Assembly: GCF_008831285.2 (NCBI RefSeq)
Contig: NC_045139.1
Coordinates: 27,312,808 to 27,376,807 of the forward strand
Source: Nymphaea colorata
Taxonomy: Eukaryota > Streptophyta > Magnoliopsida > Nymphaeales > Nymphaeaceae
Direction: 5' to 3'
Length of the DNA stretch: 64,000 nucleotides
Positions 36,301 through 50,200 of this stretch are shown here, piece after piece. How positions within the stretch are numbered: position 1 is the stretch's first letter; every line of letters starts with the position of its first letter. A program made the translations under genes and the position numbers. The notes beneath the pieces are model-generated. The model had not been told where the DNA came from. It did no database searches and saw only the letters and a program-made list of their open reading frames with translations.

Positions 36301-39300
36301 GTTATTACAAAAGTACCCTCTTAAACCTAAAACTGAATATAAACACATCTTAACACTCCCCCTCAAGTTGGAGCGTATATGTCAAATAGGCTCAACTTGG
36401 AACAGCAGCTTTGGAATGGTCCCCTTGCAAGAGCCTTAGTAAAGATATCAGCCGTTTGCCCTGTAGTTGAAATGTGTGAGGTACTTACAAACCCCTTTTG
36501 AATCATGTCTCTGGTGTAGTGACAATCTACTTCAACATGCTTGGTTCTTTCATGAAAAGCCGGATTATTAGCAATAAACAGTGCAGCTTTGTTATCACAT
36601 AACAATTGCATAGGAAGAGGCACTTCGACAGTAAGATCCACCATCAGGGATCTAACCCACATAACTTCAGCAGTACCTTGAGCCATAGCTCTATACTCAG
36701 ATTCTGCACTTGATCTGGCAACCACAGTTTGCTTCTTACTCTTTCATGTAACCAAGTTGGATCCAATAAACACACAAAATCCAGTGGTGGATTTTCTGTC
36801 TGAGGGGCATCCCGCATAGTCGGCATCAACATACACAGATATAGTGAGTGAGGTACCATTCTGAAAGAAGAGTCCCGTTCCTGGTGAATTCTTTAGATAC
36901 CTAAGAATCATCATAGCAGCATCCCAATGAACTTTCTTGGGCTTATCCATAAATTGACTCACTCTGCTAACAACATAGGCAATGTCAGGTCGAGTAACAG
37001 TGATGTATAGGAGCTTCCCAACAATCCCTCTATACTGTCTCGCATCAACATCTTCAGTATCATCATCATATAAGCGGGTATTGATATTCATAGGCGTGGA
37101 TGCAGGTCGACACCCCAGCATCCCTGTCTCTTGCAAAACATCAGTAACGTATTTCCTCTGGCACATGATAAGACCCTTTCGATTTCTGGCAAACTCAATA
37201 CCGAGGAAATAACGTAGTTCACCAAGGTCCTTGGTGACAAAGTGTTGTCCAAGGACATCCTTGATGTTGGAAATCCCCTGATCATCATCCCCTGTAACAA
37301 TGATATCATCAACATAGACAAGAACTATCACCGTACCTGTAGAAGTCTTCTTGACAAAGAGGGAATGATCGGCCGAAGAACGTCTGAAGCCCTCATTCTC
37401 AATATTCTCTGACAATTTCTGAAACCAAGCTCGAGGACTCTGTTTCAGACCATAAATCGCCTTTCGCAATCTGCACACTTTCTGACACTCCCCTTCAGCA
37501 ACAAACCCTGGTGGTTGCTGCATATACACTTCTTCATGTAAGTCACCATAGAGAAAGGCATTTTTGACATCAAGCTGTGATAAGGACCAATTCTTGCTGA
37601 CAGCCACAGCAAGGAGAATCCGTAAAGAAGCATGTCGTGCCACAGGAGAGAAGGTATCATAATAATCAACCCCATAAGTTTGGGTATAGCCTTTAGCAAC
37701 CAGTCGAGCCTTATATCTGTCAAGGCTGCCATCCGCTCTGTATTTGATAGTAAAGACCCATCTGCAACCAACAATGGCGGCATCAGCTGAAGGAGTAACA
37801 AGGGTCCAGGTGCCTCTAGACTGAAGAGCATCCATCTCTTCTTGCATAGCTGCAGCCCATTTTGGATCAGAGAGAGCATCCATGGGATTCTGTGGAAGAC
37901 CAATAGCCGACAGCCCCTTGACAAACTGTCGGTACATAGGAGTGAGTCTATCCATGGATAAGTGACCAGAGATAGGATGCAAAGTGCAACTGCGTTTGCC
38001 TTTCCTTTGAGCAATGGGCATATCAAGGTCATTAGGAGCATGAACCTGCTCGTGACATTCTCCTATGTCATCATTACATAAAAAATTGTCAGCAGAGTTT
38101 GTGTCAGGAATGACCTTGGGCGTGCTGGGTGAAGGCACAGGTGCACAGTGAGCAGGCGCAACAGGTTTAGTACGACGTTGGTAGACAGCCCCAAAGCGTG
38201 AATCAACTGGTTTTGAACAACTCATGAGAGGTAGAGGAAAATGGACACCATCATTCACTTCAGGCGCCCTTAATTGAGTTCCATTTGGGGAGAAGAAAGA
38301 GGTTGACTCAAAGAATGTAACATCAGCACTCACATAATATCGACGAGTAGAAGGATCATAACATCGATATCCCTTTTGAGTGCGGGAATAACCAACAAAG
38401 ATCGTTTTGATGGCCCGAGGAGACAACTTATCTCTCCCAGGACCAAGCAACTGAACAAAGGCAACACATCCAAAAACACGAGGTGGAACAGAAAACAAGT
38501 CTCTGTCAGGAAAGAGGACAGAGATAGGAATAAGGTCTCCCAACACAGATGACGACATACGATTAATAAGATAGCATGCTGTGAGAACAGCATCTCCCCA
38601 GTAGGAATGAGGAACATGGCTATGTATGATGATGGTTCTGGCAACATCAAGAATATGACGGTGTTTCCTTTCAGCAACCCCATTTTGTTGGGAGGTATAG
38701 GCACAAGAGGTTTGATGGATGATACCCTTATCCCTGAAAAATTGTTCTAAAGAGGAAGCACATAACTCAAGAGCATTGTCAGAGCGCACAATTTTGACAC
38801 AAGTATCAAACTGAGTCAGAATTTCATTGATAAAATTTTTGATTACATGACCCACTTCAGATTTATTCTTCATAAGAAAAACCCAACTAACACGACTATG
38901 GTCATCGACAACAACAAGATAATATCGATGACCTTGAAGATCAGGTGTACGACTCGGGCCCCAAACATCAAAATGAAGTAACTCAAACACAGAATGGCTA
39001 CTTCTACTGGGCCGCAAAGGAAAGGATGACCGATTGTGTTTGCCCAACTGACAAGACTCACATTGAAAAGAAGACTTAGGAGACAGCTGAGGAAGAACAT
39101 GCAGCAGTTTCTGAAACGGTAGATGGCCAAAACGTAAATGCCAAGTATAAGCCGAGGATGAGGATGACCCTGAAGAGGTAGACCCAGCAAAAGGAAAGGG
39201 ATGCACCAGCCTGTAAAGACCTCCCTGTTCACGGCCACTGCCAATCACCCTGCCCGTCAGTATATCCTGAAACACAAGAGAAGAGGAGTCAAATATCGCA

Positions 39301-42300
39301 CGACAGTTTAAATCTCTGGTAATCTGACTGATAGACAGTAGGCTATGTGGGAATTCTGGTGCATGAAGAACATGTTGCAACGGCAATGATGAAGTAAGTT
39401 GGACCTCTCCATGTCCAACAACTGGAGAATATTTGCCATCTGCTAGAATAACCGAGCGACCAGGTGGAGCAGGGACATAAGAAGTAAACTGGGCCTTGTC
39501 TCCACAGAGATGTGTCGATGCACCCGAATCAATGAGCCAATCTGTAGTGTCAGTAGCAGGAGTATAGTCAGAATACATACCAGATGAAGACGCACTGGCA
39601 GCAGTAGTGGTAGTAGAGGTGGTCGGATCAGGAGCTTGTTGAGTTCTGTTGATAGATTGTGGGTTTCGGGTCCGGATCCATACCCGACCCGCCTTGTAGC
39701 CCGTTTTGGGCTCTACTTAAGTCATGTAACCCTAATCCTTAAGTGTTAATGATAATCTTAAGAGAGAGAGAGTCTGGCTGCTAGTGGGCACCAACTCCTC
39801 CTCATTCGTGGTTTTTTCTCCCTCGTGTTGAGGGTTTTCCACGTTACATCGTGATCATTGCTTCTCTTCCTCTTCTTCTTGTTCGTATCTCTACATGGTA
39901 TCAGAGCGGTGAAGTTCCGGCGTTTCTGGTTGTCTTTTGCCCGTGTTAGAGGAGAATCGCCCGGCACTGTTCATCGTCTCGCCCGTGCCCGACGCTCGTG
40001 CCCGAGCGTCGTCTGTCGTCCCGCCGCCGTCTCCGCCCAGCGCCGCCCTGATCAACGCCGCTCAGGATTCCGCCGTCTCCGCCTAGCGACAACCGGCCCA
40101 GCGACGCCCTGATTAGCGCAGCCGCTTCCGCCCAGCGTCGGCCTGCCCAAACGACGACCTGTCCAGCGGCGGTCTTTTTCCGCCCAACGCCGTGTCCTTT
40201 TCCGGCGCCGTGCCGCTCTGCCTGATCTGTTTCCGCCCAGCGCCGCGCCGCTTTGCCTGGTTCCGTTTCCTGCTCTCTGTCCGTTTTTTGGTGTTGTATC
40301 GTGTGATTGCTTCTTGCTGCCTACTGGTCTGTGATTATGGCAGCCTCTTCCTCGTCAACCGTCAACACCAATCCCACTGAAATAGGGGCTTTTAGAACGG
40401 AGAATGTTCCCATGCAGGTCATCACTCTTCGCCTCACCAAGGATAATTATTTTTCGTGGTCGCCTGCTATGACCATGGGGATTGCTGGCCGTGGTCGCAT
40501 GGCCTATATTGATGGGAGCAACCCCGAACCAGCAAGAACAAGTGATGTGTGGCATACTTGGTTTCTTGAGGATAATCAAGTGAAAACTTGGATTGTCAAT
40601 TCCGTTTCCGCCGATATTCAGCCCCTTATCCTTCGGAAGAAGACTGCTAGAGACATGTGGGTGGTCCTCGAGCAAATGTATGGCCAAAAGAAGACCGCAA
40701 TTCGTACTTACCAAGTAATGAAGACAGTTTATGGCATTCGACAAGGGACCTCGTCTGTTGCAGAGTACTATGGGGCTTTGAAAGCCAAGTGGGAAGAGCT
40801 TGACTATCATTCTGATATTCCTTGGCATTGTCCCCATGATCAGGCACTCTATGTTGCTCATGAATGGGAAAACAGGGTGTTCCTATTTTTAGCAGGTTTA
40901 AATGATGAGTTTGAAGGTGTTCGAAGTCAGATTTTGAATTCAGGGGAGGTGTCCAGTATTGAAGATGTGTACTCCTGTGTTGAAGCGGAAGAACAGCGAA
41001 GGCTTGTTACAAAAGAAGGGAAGAGGGAACTTGTGCCCTATAACGAGAGATCTGCTCTCGTGAGTCGTGGTCCTGGCGGCCCATCTAGGTCTCTTCGCCG
41101 GTGCACTCACTGCAAGAAGACAGGTCACACTGTGGATTATTGCTGGGATCTTCATCCAGAAAAGAAGGGGAACAGAGGGAGATCTTTGACTGGGAGAACG
41201 CCCGTGTCTGAGGTGCAAGCCTCTAGTGGAGAAAAAGTCTCCATTTCTGCTGACCAGCTTCGTGAACTAAGGGCTTATTTGGGCAGGCTCGATGTCAACA
41301 AGACTGAGACCTCAGAGGGAACTACAGCTAATCAGGCTCTTGCAGCTATTGGCAATCAAGGTAACTCTTCTGTGGGGGAATGGATTGTCGATAGTGGTGC
41401 TACTCATCACATGACAGGTAATCCAAAATTGTTTCATGAGTATAAGTTGTCCTCGGGAAGGGAACGTGTTTCTCTTGCCGATGGTTCCTCTACCTGTGTG
41501 GCAGGCGAAGGCACTCTGTCCTTGTTGGACAAATTTCATGTGCAGGGCGCTTTACATGTTCCCCAGTTTCCTTTAAATCTCTTATCAGTCAGTAGACTTA
41601 CTAAAGAATTGAATTGTGAACTTATATTCTCTGCCGATCGTTGTGTTTTGCAGGACTTGGTGACAGGGAAGAGGATTGGGATTGGTTTAGCTTCTGATGG
41701 ATTATATCGTCTTCCCATACGTGTGGCTACTGCTCTGTTGACAGCGATCCGCAAGACAGATAAGAGAAGAGAAGATTGTCTTCAGTCTTTTATGTACTGG
41801 CATGAACGTTTTGGGCATTTACCTTTTGGGATTTTGAAACATTTGTTTCCAGACTTGTGTTCCTCCTTTGATGTGTCTTCCATTTCTTGTGATGTTTGTC
41901 AGTTTGCCAAACATGTGAGGGCTTCGTACCCTCTTTCTTCTAGTTGTGCTAATGAAGCTTTTTCTCTGATTCACTCTGATGTATGGGGACCTTCGGGCAT
42001 TCATACCCGTCAAGGTTTCCAGTACTTTATCACTTTCATTGATGATTTCTCTCGTGCTACATTTATATACTTGTTAAAAGACCGCAGCGAGGTTCCTCGA
42101 ATCATCGAGACATTTATTCTTCTTGTGCATACCCAGTATGGTGCGAATGTTAAAACTTTCAGGTCCGATAATGCCCGTGAGTACATGTGTCGGCCTGTTG
42201 AGGAGTTTCTTAGACAACGGGGGATTGTTCACGAGACATCCTGTAGTTACACCCCCCTCAAAATGGGGTAGCTGAAAGGAAAAATCGTCAACTTCTTAAT

Positions 42301-45300
42301 GTCACCAGGGCTCTTTTGTTTCAGAGAAATCTTCCTAAACACTATTGGGGTGATGCAGTTCTTACTAGTGCCTATCTTATTAACCGCATGCCCAGTCGTG
42401 TTTTGAATGGTAGGACTCCCCACTCGTTGCTTCCTGGCAGTCGTCCACCCTTTCCTCTTCCTCCTCGTGTTTTTGGTTGTGTATGTTTTATCCATGATCA
42501 CAGTCCAAATGTCAAGAAACTTGATCCTAGGTCTATCAAAGGTGTCTTTGTTGGATACTCCCCTACGCAAAAAGGATACAAATGTATTGATCCTATTACT
42601 GGTCGAGCTTATGTTACGAGGGATGTTACCTTCTTGGAACATGCCTCTTACTTTGGTGCGAATCCTCTTCAGGGGGAGCAGTCTGTGGGCAGGGAAGAGT
42701 ATTCTCAGAGACAGGAACTTCAGTTTATAGATTTTTTGGACTACAAGAAAACAGAATCACTTAATACTGTTGATGTGCCTGAGAAGGAGGAAAGGGGTGA
42801 CAATAGCATTGAGAAGGAAGGCCCTCAGTTGTTTGGACAGTTCTACTCTAGACGAGGTACTCGGACAGAGGTGATGACTTGTGATGCTAGATCTACTTCC
42901 AATCCCAATGCCACTCCTTCCCTGGATGAACCAAGTCCTACCGAGGAGACCGTGGAGACCCATGATGAGGTTGAAAAGAAGAATGACGATCTTCCCATTG
43001 CCCTGAGAAAGGGTGTCAGGTCATGTACTCAACACCCCATTGGTAATTTTGTTTCTTATTCCAGACTTGGGAAAGATTACAAGTGTTTTGTTTCTACTCT
43101 TTCTTTGGCTGTGATTCCCAGGACTGTCGCTGAAGCTCAAAGTGACTCCAAGTGGGCCGATGCAATGAAAGAAGAAATAGATGCCCTAAGAAGAAACTTG
43201 ACATGGGAAGTGGTGAAGATTCCTGAAGCCGCTCACCTAGTTGGATCCAAATGGGTGTATACCATCAAGTACAAACCAGATGGGAGTGTTGAAAGATATA
43301 AAGCTCGACTTGTGGCCAAGGGGTTTAGCCAGAAATATGGAATTGATTACCTGGAAACCTTTGCTCCTGTTGCGAAAATGAAGACTGTGAGGGTGGTTAT
43401 ATCCTTAGCTGTGATGAAGGAGTGGAAGATGTATCAACTGGATGTTAAGAATGCATTCCTCAATGGTGACCTCGAAGAAGAAGTATATATGCATATGCCT
43501 CCAGGATATGAAGAACCAGAAATGTGTTGTAAGCTGAAAAAGGCATTGTATGGCCTTAAGCAATCGCCCAGAGCGTGGTTTGAACGACTGAGAAGAGTGA
43601 TGATACGTCATGGATACAAACAAGGAAATGGAGATCACACTCTGTTTGTGAAGAAGAAGGAGAGCAAGGTTACTCTCCTGCTCGTCTACGTAGATGACAT
43701 GATTGTTACTGGAGATGATGAGGAGGAGATTATCAAGCTAAAAGGGTTACTGGCTACAGAATTCGACCTCAAAGATCTTGGAAAACTAAGGTATTTTCTT
43801 GGTATGGAGGTTGCTAGGTCTAGTACTGGTCTTGTACTAAACCAAAGGAAATATACATTAGACCTGCTGGAAGAAACTGGTAAATTGGGATGTAGACCTG
43901 CTCCTACCCCTTTTGACACTGGGCACAAGTTGAGTCTCAGAGATGGAGAGCCTCTCTGTGAAGAAGACAAGGGAAGATATCAACGTTTGGTTGGGAAGCT
44001 AATTTATCTTACCCTCACGAGACCTGATATCACCTTTGCGGTGAATGTTTTGAGCCAATTCATGCATGCGCCAACCGATGCACATCTGAAGGCTGTGGAC
44101 AGAGTGCTATGCTACCTGAAGAAAAATCCTGGTAAGGGACTCCTGTATGTGAAACAAGAGACTGTGGAAATCGAGGGCTATTCTGATGCGGATTGGGCAG
44201 GTTGTGGTGATACCAGACGATCCACTACAGGGTACTGTGTCTACTTGGGAGGAAACCTTGTTGTATGGAGGAGCAAGAGACAGGATGTTTGCTCTAGATC
44301 CAGTGCAGAGGCAGAATATAGGGCAGTTGCTATGGGAGTGTCAGAGTTATTATGGTTGAAGATATTGTTGACTGACATTGGAATAGAGATTGAAGGACCT
44401 ATGAAGATGTATTGTGATAACAAGTCTGCAATCAACTTAGCCAACAATCCTGTACTTCACGACAGAACAAAACATGTTGAAATTGATCGTCACTTCATTC
44501 GGGAAAGGATTGATGCGAAAGAGTTGATCTTACCCTACATGAAGTCTGAAGACCAAACTGCTGATGTTCTGACGAAAGCTCTTCCTTCAGCTTCATTTGA
44601 GAGGAATGTATCCAAGTTGGGCATGTTTGATATGTACGCCCAACTTGAGGGGGAGTGTTGATAGATTGTGGGTTTCGGGTCCGGATCCATACCCGACCCG
44701 CCTTGTAGCCCGTTTTGGGCTCTACTTAAGTCATGTAACCCTAATCCTTAAGTGTTAATGATAATCTTAAGAGAGAGAGAGTCTGGCTGCTAGTGGGCAC
44801 CAACTCCTCCTCATTCGTGGTTTTTTCTCCCTCGTGTTGAGGGTTTTCCACGTTACATCGTGATCATTGCTTCTCTTCCTCTTCTTCTTGTTCGTATCTC
44901 TACAAGTTCTATCACCAATCAAGTTTCTCAACTGAGAGATAATATCATCTGCACGTAACTCACTGGAGGAAACAGTATGCTGAGTCTTAGGCTGCTCTGG
45001 AGAATCAGTAAATACAGTCTGATTTGCAACAGCTGGACGACCATGTTTCTGCCAACACTTATCCACAGTGTGACCAATGCGATGACAAAACTGACATACT
45101 GGGCGCGAAGTGGTATTGCCACGACCACGGTATCCTCGTCCTCTGGCAAAGAGGGACCCACCTCTGCCACGAGTAGCAAGCATAGCAGAGGTGGTATCAA
45201 GAACAGTCGACGCAGGGATTGGAATTCTGCTTAGCCTACTATACGCCTCATCAATAGGAGGAATCGAGGGACTAGTGAGCATCTGATTCTTTGCTGATTC

Positions 45301-47210
45301 ATAAACAGAGTCTAATCCAGAGAGAAATACCCCTACCATAAGCATATCTCTATATGCCTTTTGTTGTTCACACTTACATGCAGGAAAGTAGCTATTTAGT
45401 CTCTCAAACATGGACTTGAGACTAGAATAATAGGTATGAAGAGGTCGACCATCTTGTCGCATCTGATGAATATCATGATGGAGCTGCATAATTCTTGTTT
45501 CATTCCTTGCTTGTGAATAGGTGGCTGCAAGGGAATCCCACATATCCTTTGCACTTTCCTTATGCAAGATTTCATTTGCAATGTCTTGAGAAAGAGTACC
45601 AACAATCCATACCATAACCAACGAATTATCTTTAAACCAAGTAGTATATTTTCCTACCTTCTGTACGGGCTCGGGCTCCAATATGAGATGTTCCTTCTCA
45701 TGAGCGATCAAGGTTCTTTTTACTTGCATGGCCCACATCTCGTAATTTCCCCCATCCATTTTGGTGATAATGCTGGAAAATGGGGAACTCTTCATCTCTC
45801 CCGACGATGCAAAGGAAGAGGTATTAGCTCCACTGCTAATTTCAGACATCTTTCAACACAAAGGAGAACACCGAGCCACGGAATAAGAAGTGCAGGCAAC
45901 AAGGAATATAATCACATATGTAAAGACAGCATGCTGATCATCGAGCAATAGCAGTCAAACGCACGAAGTAATCCATAAGTCTGATCGGCTGGAAGAGGAG
46001 GTAATAACAAGCTGACAACGCTGATCAGACACAAGCCGACGAAGAAGAACGAAGAGAGATACCAGAGACGACAGCGAAGCAGCGGTGGCAGGCAGCGGCA
46101 GAGCAGCGGTGGCAGGCAGCGGCAGAGCAGCGGTGGAGAGCAGCAACGGTGCAGGGCAGCAGCGAAGCAGCGGCAGTGCAGAGATGCTGCGAGAGCAGGC
46201 AGAAACGAATGCTGCGAGAGCAGGCAGAAACGACGGGCAAACGCGAGCAGGCGGCGGCGGGCGAGGACGCGAGCCGGCGGCGGCGGGCGATGCTGCGGCG
46301 AGACGCGAGCAGGCGGCGGCGGGCGATGACGGTCGTGGTCAGGCAGCGACGGACGGAGAGGGCAGCGATGCAAGCGGCAGCGACGGTCGTGATCAGAGTA
46401 GCGACGGGCGACGATGGGCGGACACGAGCGACGGGCGGAAGAGCAGCGACGGTCGTGATCAGGCAGCGGCTGGCGCCGCTCAATCAGCGACGACGCGCTG
46501 AGGAGGAGGCGGCTGGAGCTCTGATACCATGATGAATTAGGAGGAGATTATATTTTGATTAACCTCGAAATCTGCCCTAACTCCTCTTTATATAGACTAG
46601 AGGAGAGAGAGAGAGAAGATACAAGAGAACAATCTAAAAGAAATGTTATTACAAAAGTACCCTCTTAAACCTAAAACTGAATATAAACACATCTTAACAT
46701 ATAGGTTATAGCAAATGACTGAATGAGCCTTCATTAATTTGACATGACATATCATATCATCATAAGCCATATTAAGAAAAAAGTTTAAGGTATCATACAT
46801 CACAAAATGAAATTGCTTAATCATCAATGCAAATAACAAATGAAAATAACATCAGCAGTCATCATCTTCATCCTTTTTTGCTGTAACCATAGCTTTATGG
46901 ATACACCCTATGGTGGACTTATGTTCACTGTCAAGTTGTCAACAAACTTAGGACTTTGACCAGAGGTATGCATATATTTTTGATAACTTCATGCATGATC
47001 CCCAAAATTCATATTGAATATAAGTTCTATGATTGTAGCAGACTTTCTTTTATGGGGATGTGGATATGCTGCCTATTCGTCACTAGCGAATATTTGCCTC
47101 AAAGGATTTCTTTGTTTGGAAACACTTTGTACAATTGAAACATTTATACCAAAGTTAGTCGATCATGCGAAAATTTTCTCATGAGACTCAATAGTCAAGA
47201 CATAGGCATG

Positions 47211-47255
<45 letters not shown>

Positions 47256-50200
47256 ACCTTTGAGCATTGTTCAATATAAATTGAACTTCATATGAAAATT
47301 TTCTCACGAGGCTCAATACCTAAGGATGATCGTGGGTATGGGTACTGGTATGAGTATGGGTTTAGACTATTTTCAAAAGACTTGGGTACAAGGGTGAAAC
47401 GAGAGTAAGAATTCAAATAGACCTGATAACATATTCATGATTCAAAATTTATAGATTCTAAAGAGGAAACTATTGAATAACAATATAAAAATAACATACT
47501 AAAATTCCAAAATATATTAGCGTTAAACTCTCATATAGACTTATATCATAGTCACAAATAACGTTTCGGAGTTTTAAACGGTGAAGTTTTTCTCGAGTAT
47601 AATATGGCGAGCTTAAAGATAGAAAAAATATGGTAAATTTTTAAAAATTTTAAAAACTAAAAATGAGGAAAGAATAAAATAAGTGAAAAACTAATAACAC
47701 AAACATCTTGCAACAAATAAAAAATAGATAATTGAAAAAAAAAAATGAAAAAAAAAATGATAAATGAAAAAAATGCTTTAAAAACACATTTTTTTAAGGG
47801 ACTGTTGTCCCTTGTTGAGTATGGGCTTGGAGGCCTAGTTTTGGGTGTTCTTTGAGACTTAGTAATACAAGTTATCCACTTCTAGTTGAAGTTTCTCCTT
47901 GTGTGAGTTCTTGGTGTAGCTGGTGTCTTCAAGGGTGTGATTATCAAAGTATTTCTTTCATCAAGTTCAACTCTGATTTACAACGGACTCCCCAACTGCT
48001 ACATTTCTCGCTGTTCGGCCTTCCAACTCCTTCCTATCCTCTTATACAAAGTCCTCTTGTAACATTTTTTTTTTGAGGTTGTTTTTACTGCCCTCATTCT
48101 TTCTTAATAGATGTTCTCTTTCTGTTCTCTCAGGTGTTTTTTCCCTTTGCCCTTAGTGCCTGGTATATGTTCTGCATGTTACTGAGAGGTTTCTCATTGC
48201 TGTGTTACCTGCTGGTTTTGTGCATTAGTCATGATTTCTTGATATCTGCTTTAACAGCAAGATGTTGCACGTTAATGCCTTATTTGTATGCTGCTTATTG
48301 CTATTAACAGCAAGTTAGTGCCATTGGTGCATTGGTTCTCTCATTACTAAGAGATTTCTTGTTGTAGAGTACAGATTTATATCTATACTTGAGTGTCATG
48401 AAGATTGGATGTTATATTCTTTGAAAGAGATTCAAAGATTAAGGTTTCCTAACAGGACTGCAGGGTTTCTTAGCCTGGTCTACGTTCAAATGTAAAAGAA
48501 TCTTGTTTTATATGTGGTAGAACAAAGTCAACCCTCAATAGGAAGATTAGAAAGAATCCATCGGACCATTCAAGGTCATTAGGTATGATAATTGGATTTT
48601 CAGCTATTTGTCTTGGAGAAAATAACAAACCCATTAAGTTCGATCTTCAATTTCAGAAATAGATAGATGACATGAATGAAAAGATGGAGGTTCTACATGA
48701 ATACCCAAATTGGAAGTTGCTTCCACACCTGAGGAGAAAAAGGTTGTAGTACCCAAATGGCTTTACAAGATCAAATCTAAACTTGGTGTAAGATTGAGAG
48801 ATAAAGCAAGACTTGTCACATGAGGTTTTGCACAAGATTATGGACAATAGTATGATGACCTTTAGCCATGTGGTCAAGATATGGACTGTTCACAATGTTA
48901 TCTTTTTGGCAGTTGATTATAGATAAAAGTTGAGTCTATGATGAGACCTTAAAGTATTTCTGCTGCTCCTTTTCTATGTTGCTTTAAAATTTTACAGGGC
49001 AGTACACTAAGCTCAACTAATAGTTGGCTGTTTATGTCTAATGTATCCTGTACATCTGTTTAATTTTCTGGTCAGATTTGTGGGAAATATTTTTTTTGTT
49101 TTGCTAAATGTCATGTTTTTGTTTCTTTTTATGCTTCAATTTTGTTTTAGAAAATAATGAATTATATACTCCTTTGTTGTATTCACATCCTTTCTGCATT
49201 TCATTGAAGTGATGAAGATTTCTACTATGTAATAACAGGTGGAATCTGAGCTAACTGAACTTCCATCCGAGGAAAGGCATGAGTACCTGAAGTCTCTTGG
49301 TGTTAATGAAAGTGGTCTTGGAAATCTGATCAGAGAAACATATAGTCTTTTGGGATTGCGCACATATTTCACATCAGGTGAGAAGGTAAAGGAACTCTCA
49401 CTACTATCTTATTATCTTAATATCTTGATGGTTTTATCCATATAATTGGATCTACTTTGTTTTCGTTTGTTCAGGAAACTAAAGCCTGGACGATTCTTGC
49501 AGGTTTTTCCCTCTTTCCTCCATTTGTAAGCTTCATAGTGCATTCCTGTCACATTCTTGACTCTGATTTCTGGTTTTTAGGGATGACTGCACCTCAAGCA
49601 GCAGGAGTTATTCATTCTGATTTTGAAAAGGGCTTTATTCGAGCGGAAACAGTAAGAGCATGTGCTTGGTTCATTTTATTCTAAAAAACAAATCTGGCTA
49701 CACATATCAAGGGAAGCAAATATGGCTTTTCCTGATATGATGGGGTATCCTATATAATGAAACCTCTCTCTCCCCCTCTCTCCCTCTCAGGCACATGCAC
49801 ACATTCTATTCAAAAATTTGGTTATATATAAAAGTGTGGATATATATGTATAAGTATTTTTGTATGATAACACATGCATGTAGTTATGTAAGTCATCTAT
49901 ACAAACATATTAACTTAATGCACTGTATAAGCCTCTATATTTTTTGAGGAAGTGTTTGAATTCCACTGGTTTTAATCCTGTTTAAGTAGTTGCAGATGAA
50001 AAGAAGTTCAGCTCAAAATGAGTGTCAAGGTTTAACTGGGAATGGAGCTAGGATGTGCATCTGTGAACTTGATATCTTTGTGTCCGCGATTCATCTTGGC
50101 ATCTCATTGTCCATCTGATATTGGTCCTTTTTTGTGTGTGTGCATGGTCACTTGATATTTAGTGTTAATCTATGTGTTTTCTGCAGGTTGCCTACGATGA

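Larger units (their letters stand above)
39647..44904 (+). mobile_element. Element G: young Ty1/copia, sense, nested in element F
   Basis: 5258 bp with 249-bp LTRs (39647-39895 and 44656-44904) that look identical. Target duplication AGTTC at 39642-39646 and 44905-44909. PBS TGGTATCAGAGC starts at 39896; polypurine tract CTTGAGGGGGAG ends at 44655. Its proteins are closest to those of element D. It entered element F between the gag zinc knuckle and the protease. Confidence 0.97.
36186..46699 (-). mobile_element. Element F: young Ty1/copia, antisense, in intron 6
   Basis: 170-bp LTRs at 36186-36355 and 46530-46699 appear identical. Target duplication TATAG at 36181-36185 and 46700-46704. PBS is the complement of the GCTCTGATACCA just before 46530; polypurine tract is the complement of 36356-36367. 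Same family as element E. Element G interrupts it between gag and protease; without G it is about 5.25 kb. Identical LTRs imply very recent insertion. Confidence 0.97.

Noticed and set aside
42252-42257. Programmed frameshift separating gag and pol of element G
   Set aside because: The break lies inside integrase, not at a gag-pol boundary, and the related element D reads through the same point in one frame; a 1-bp loss is simpler.
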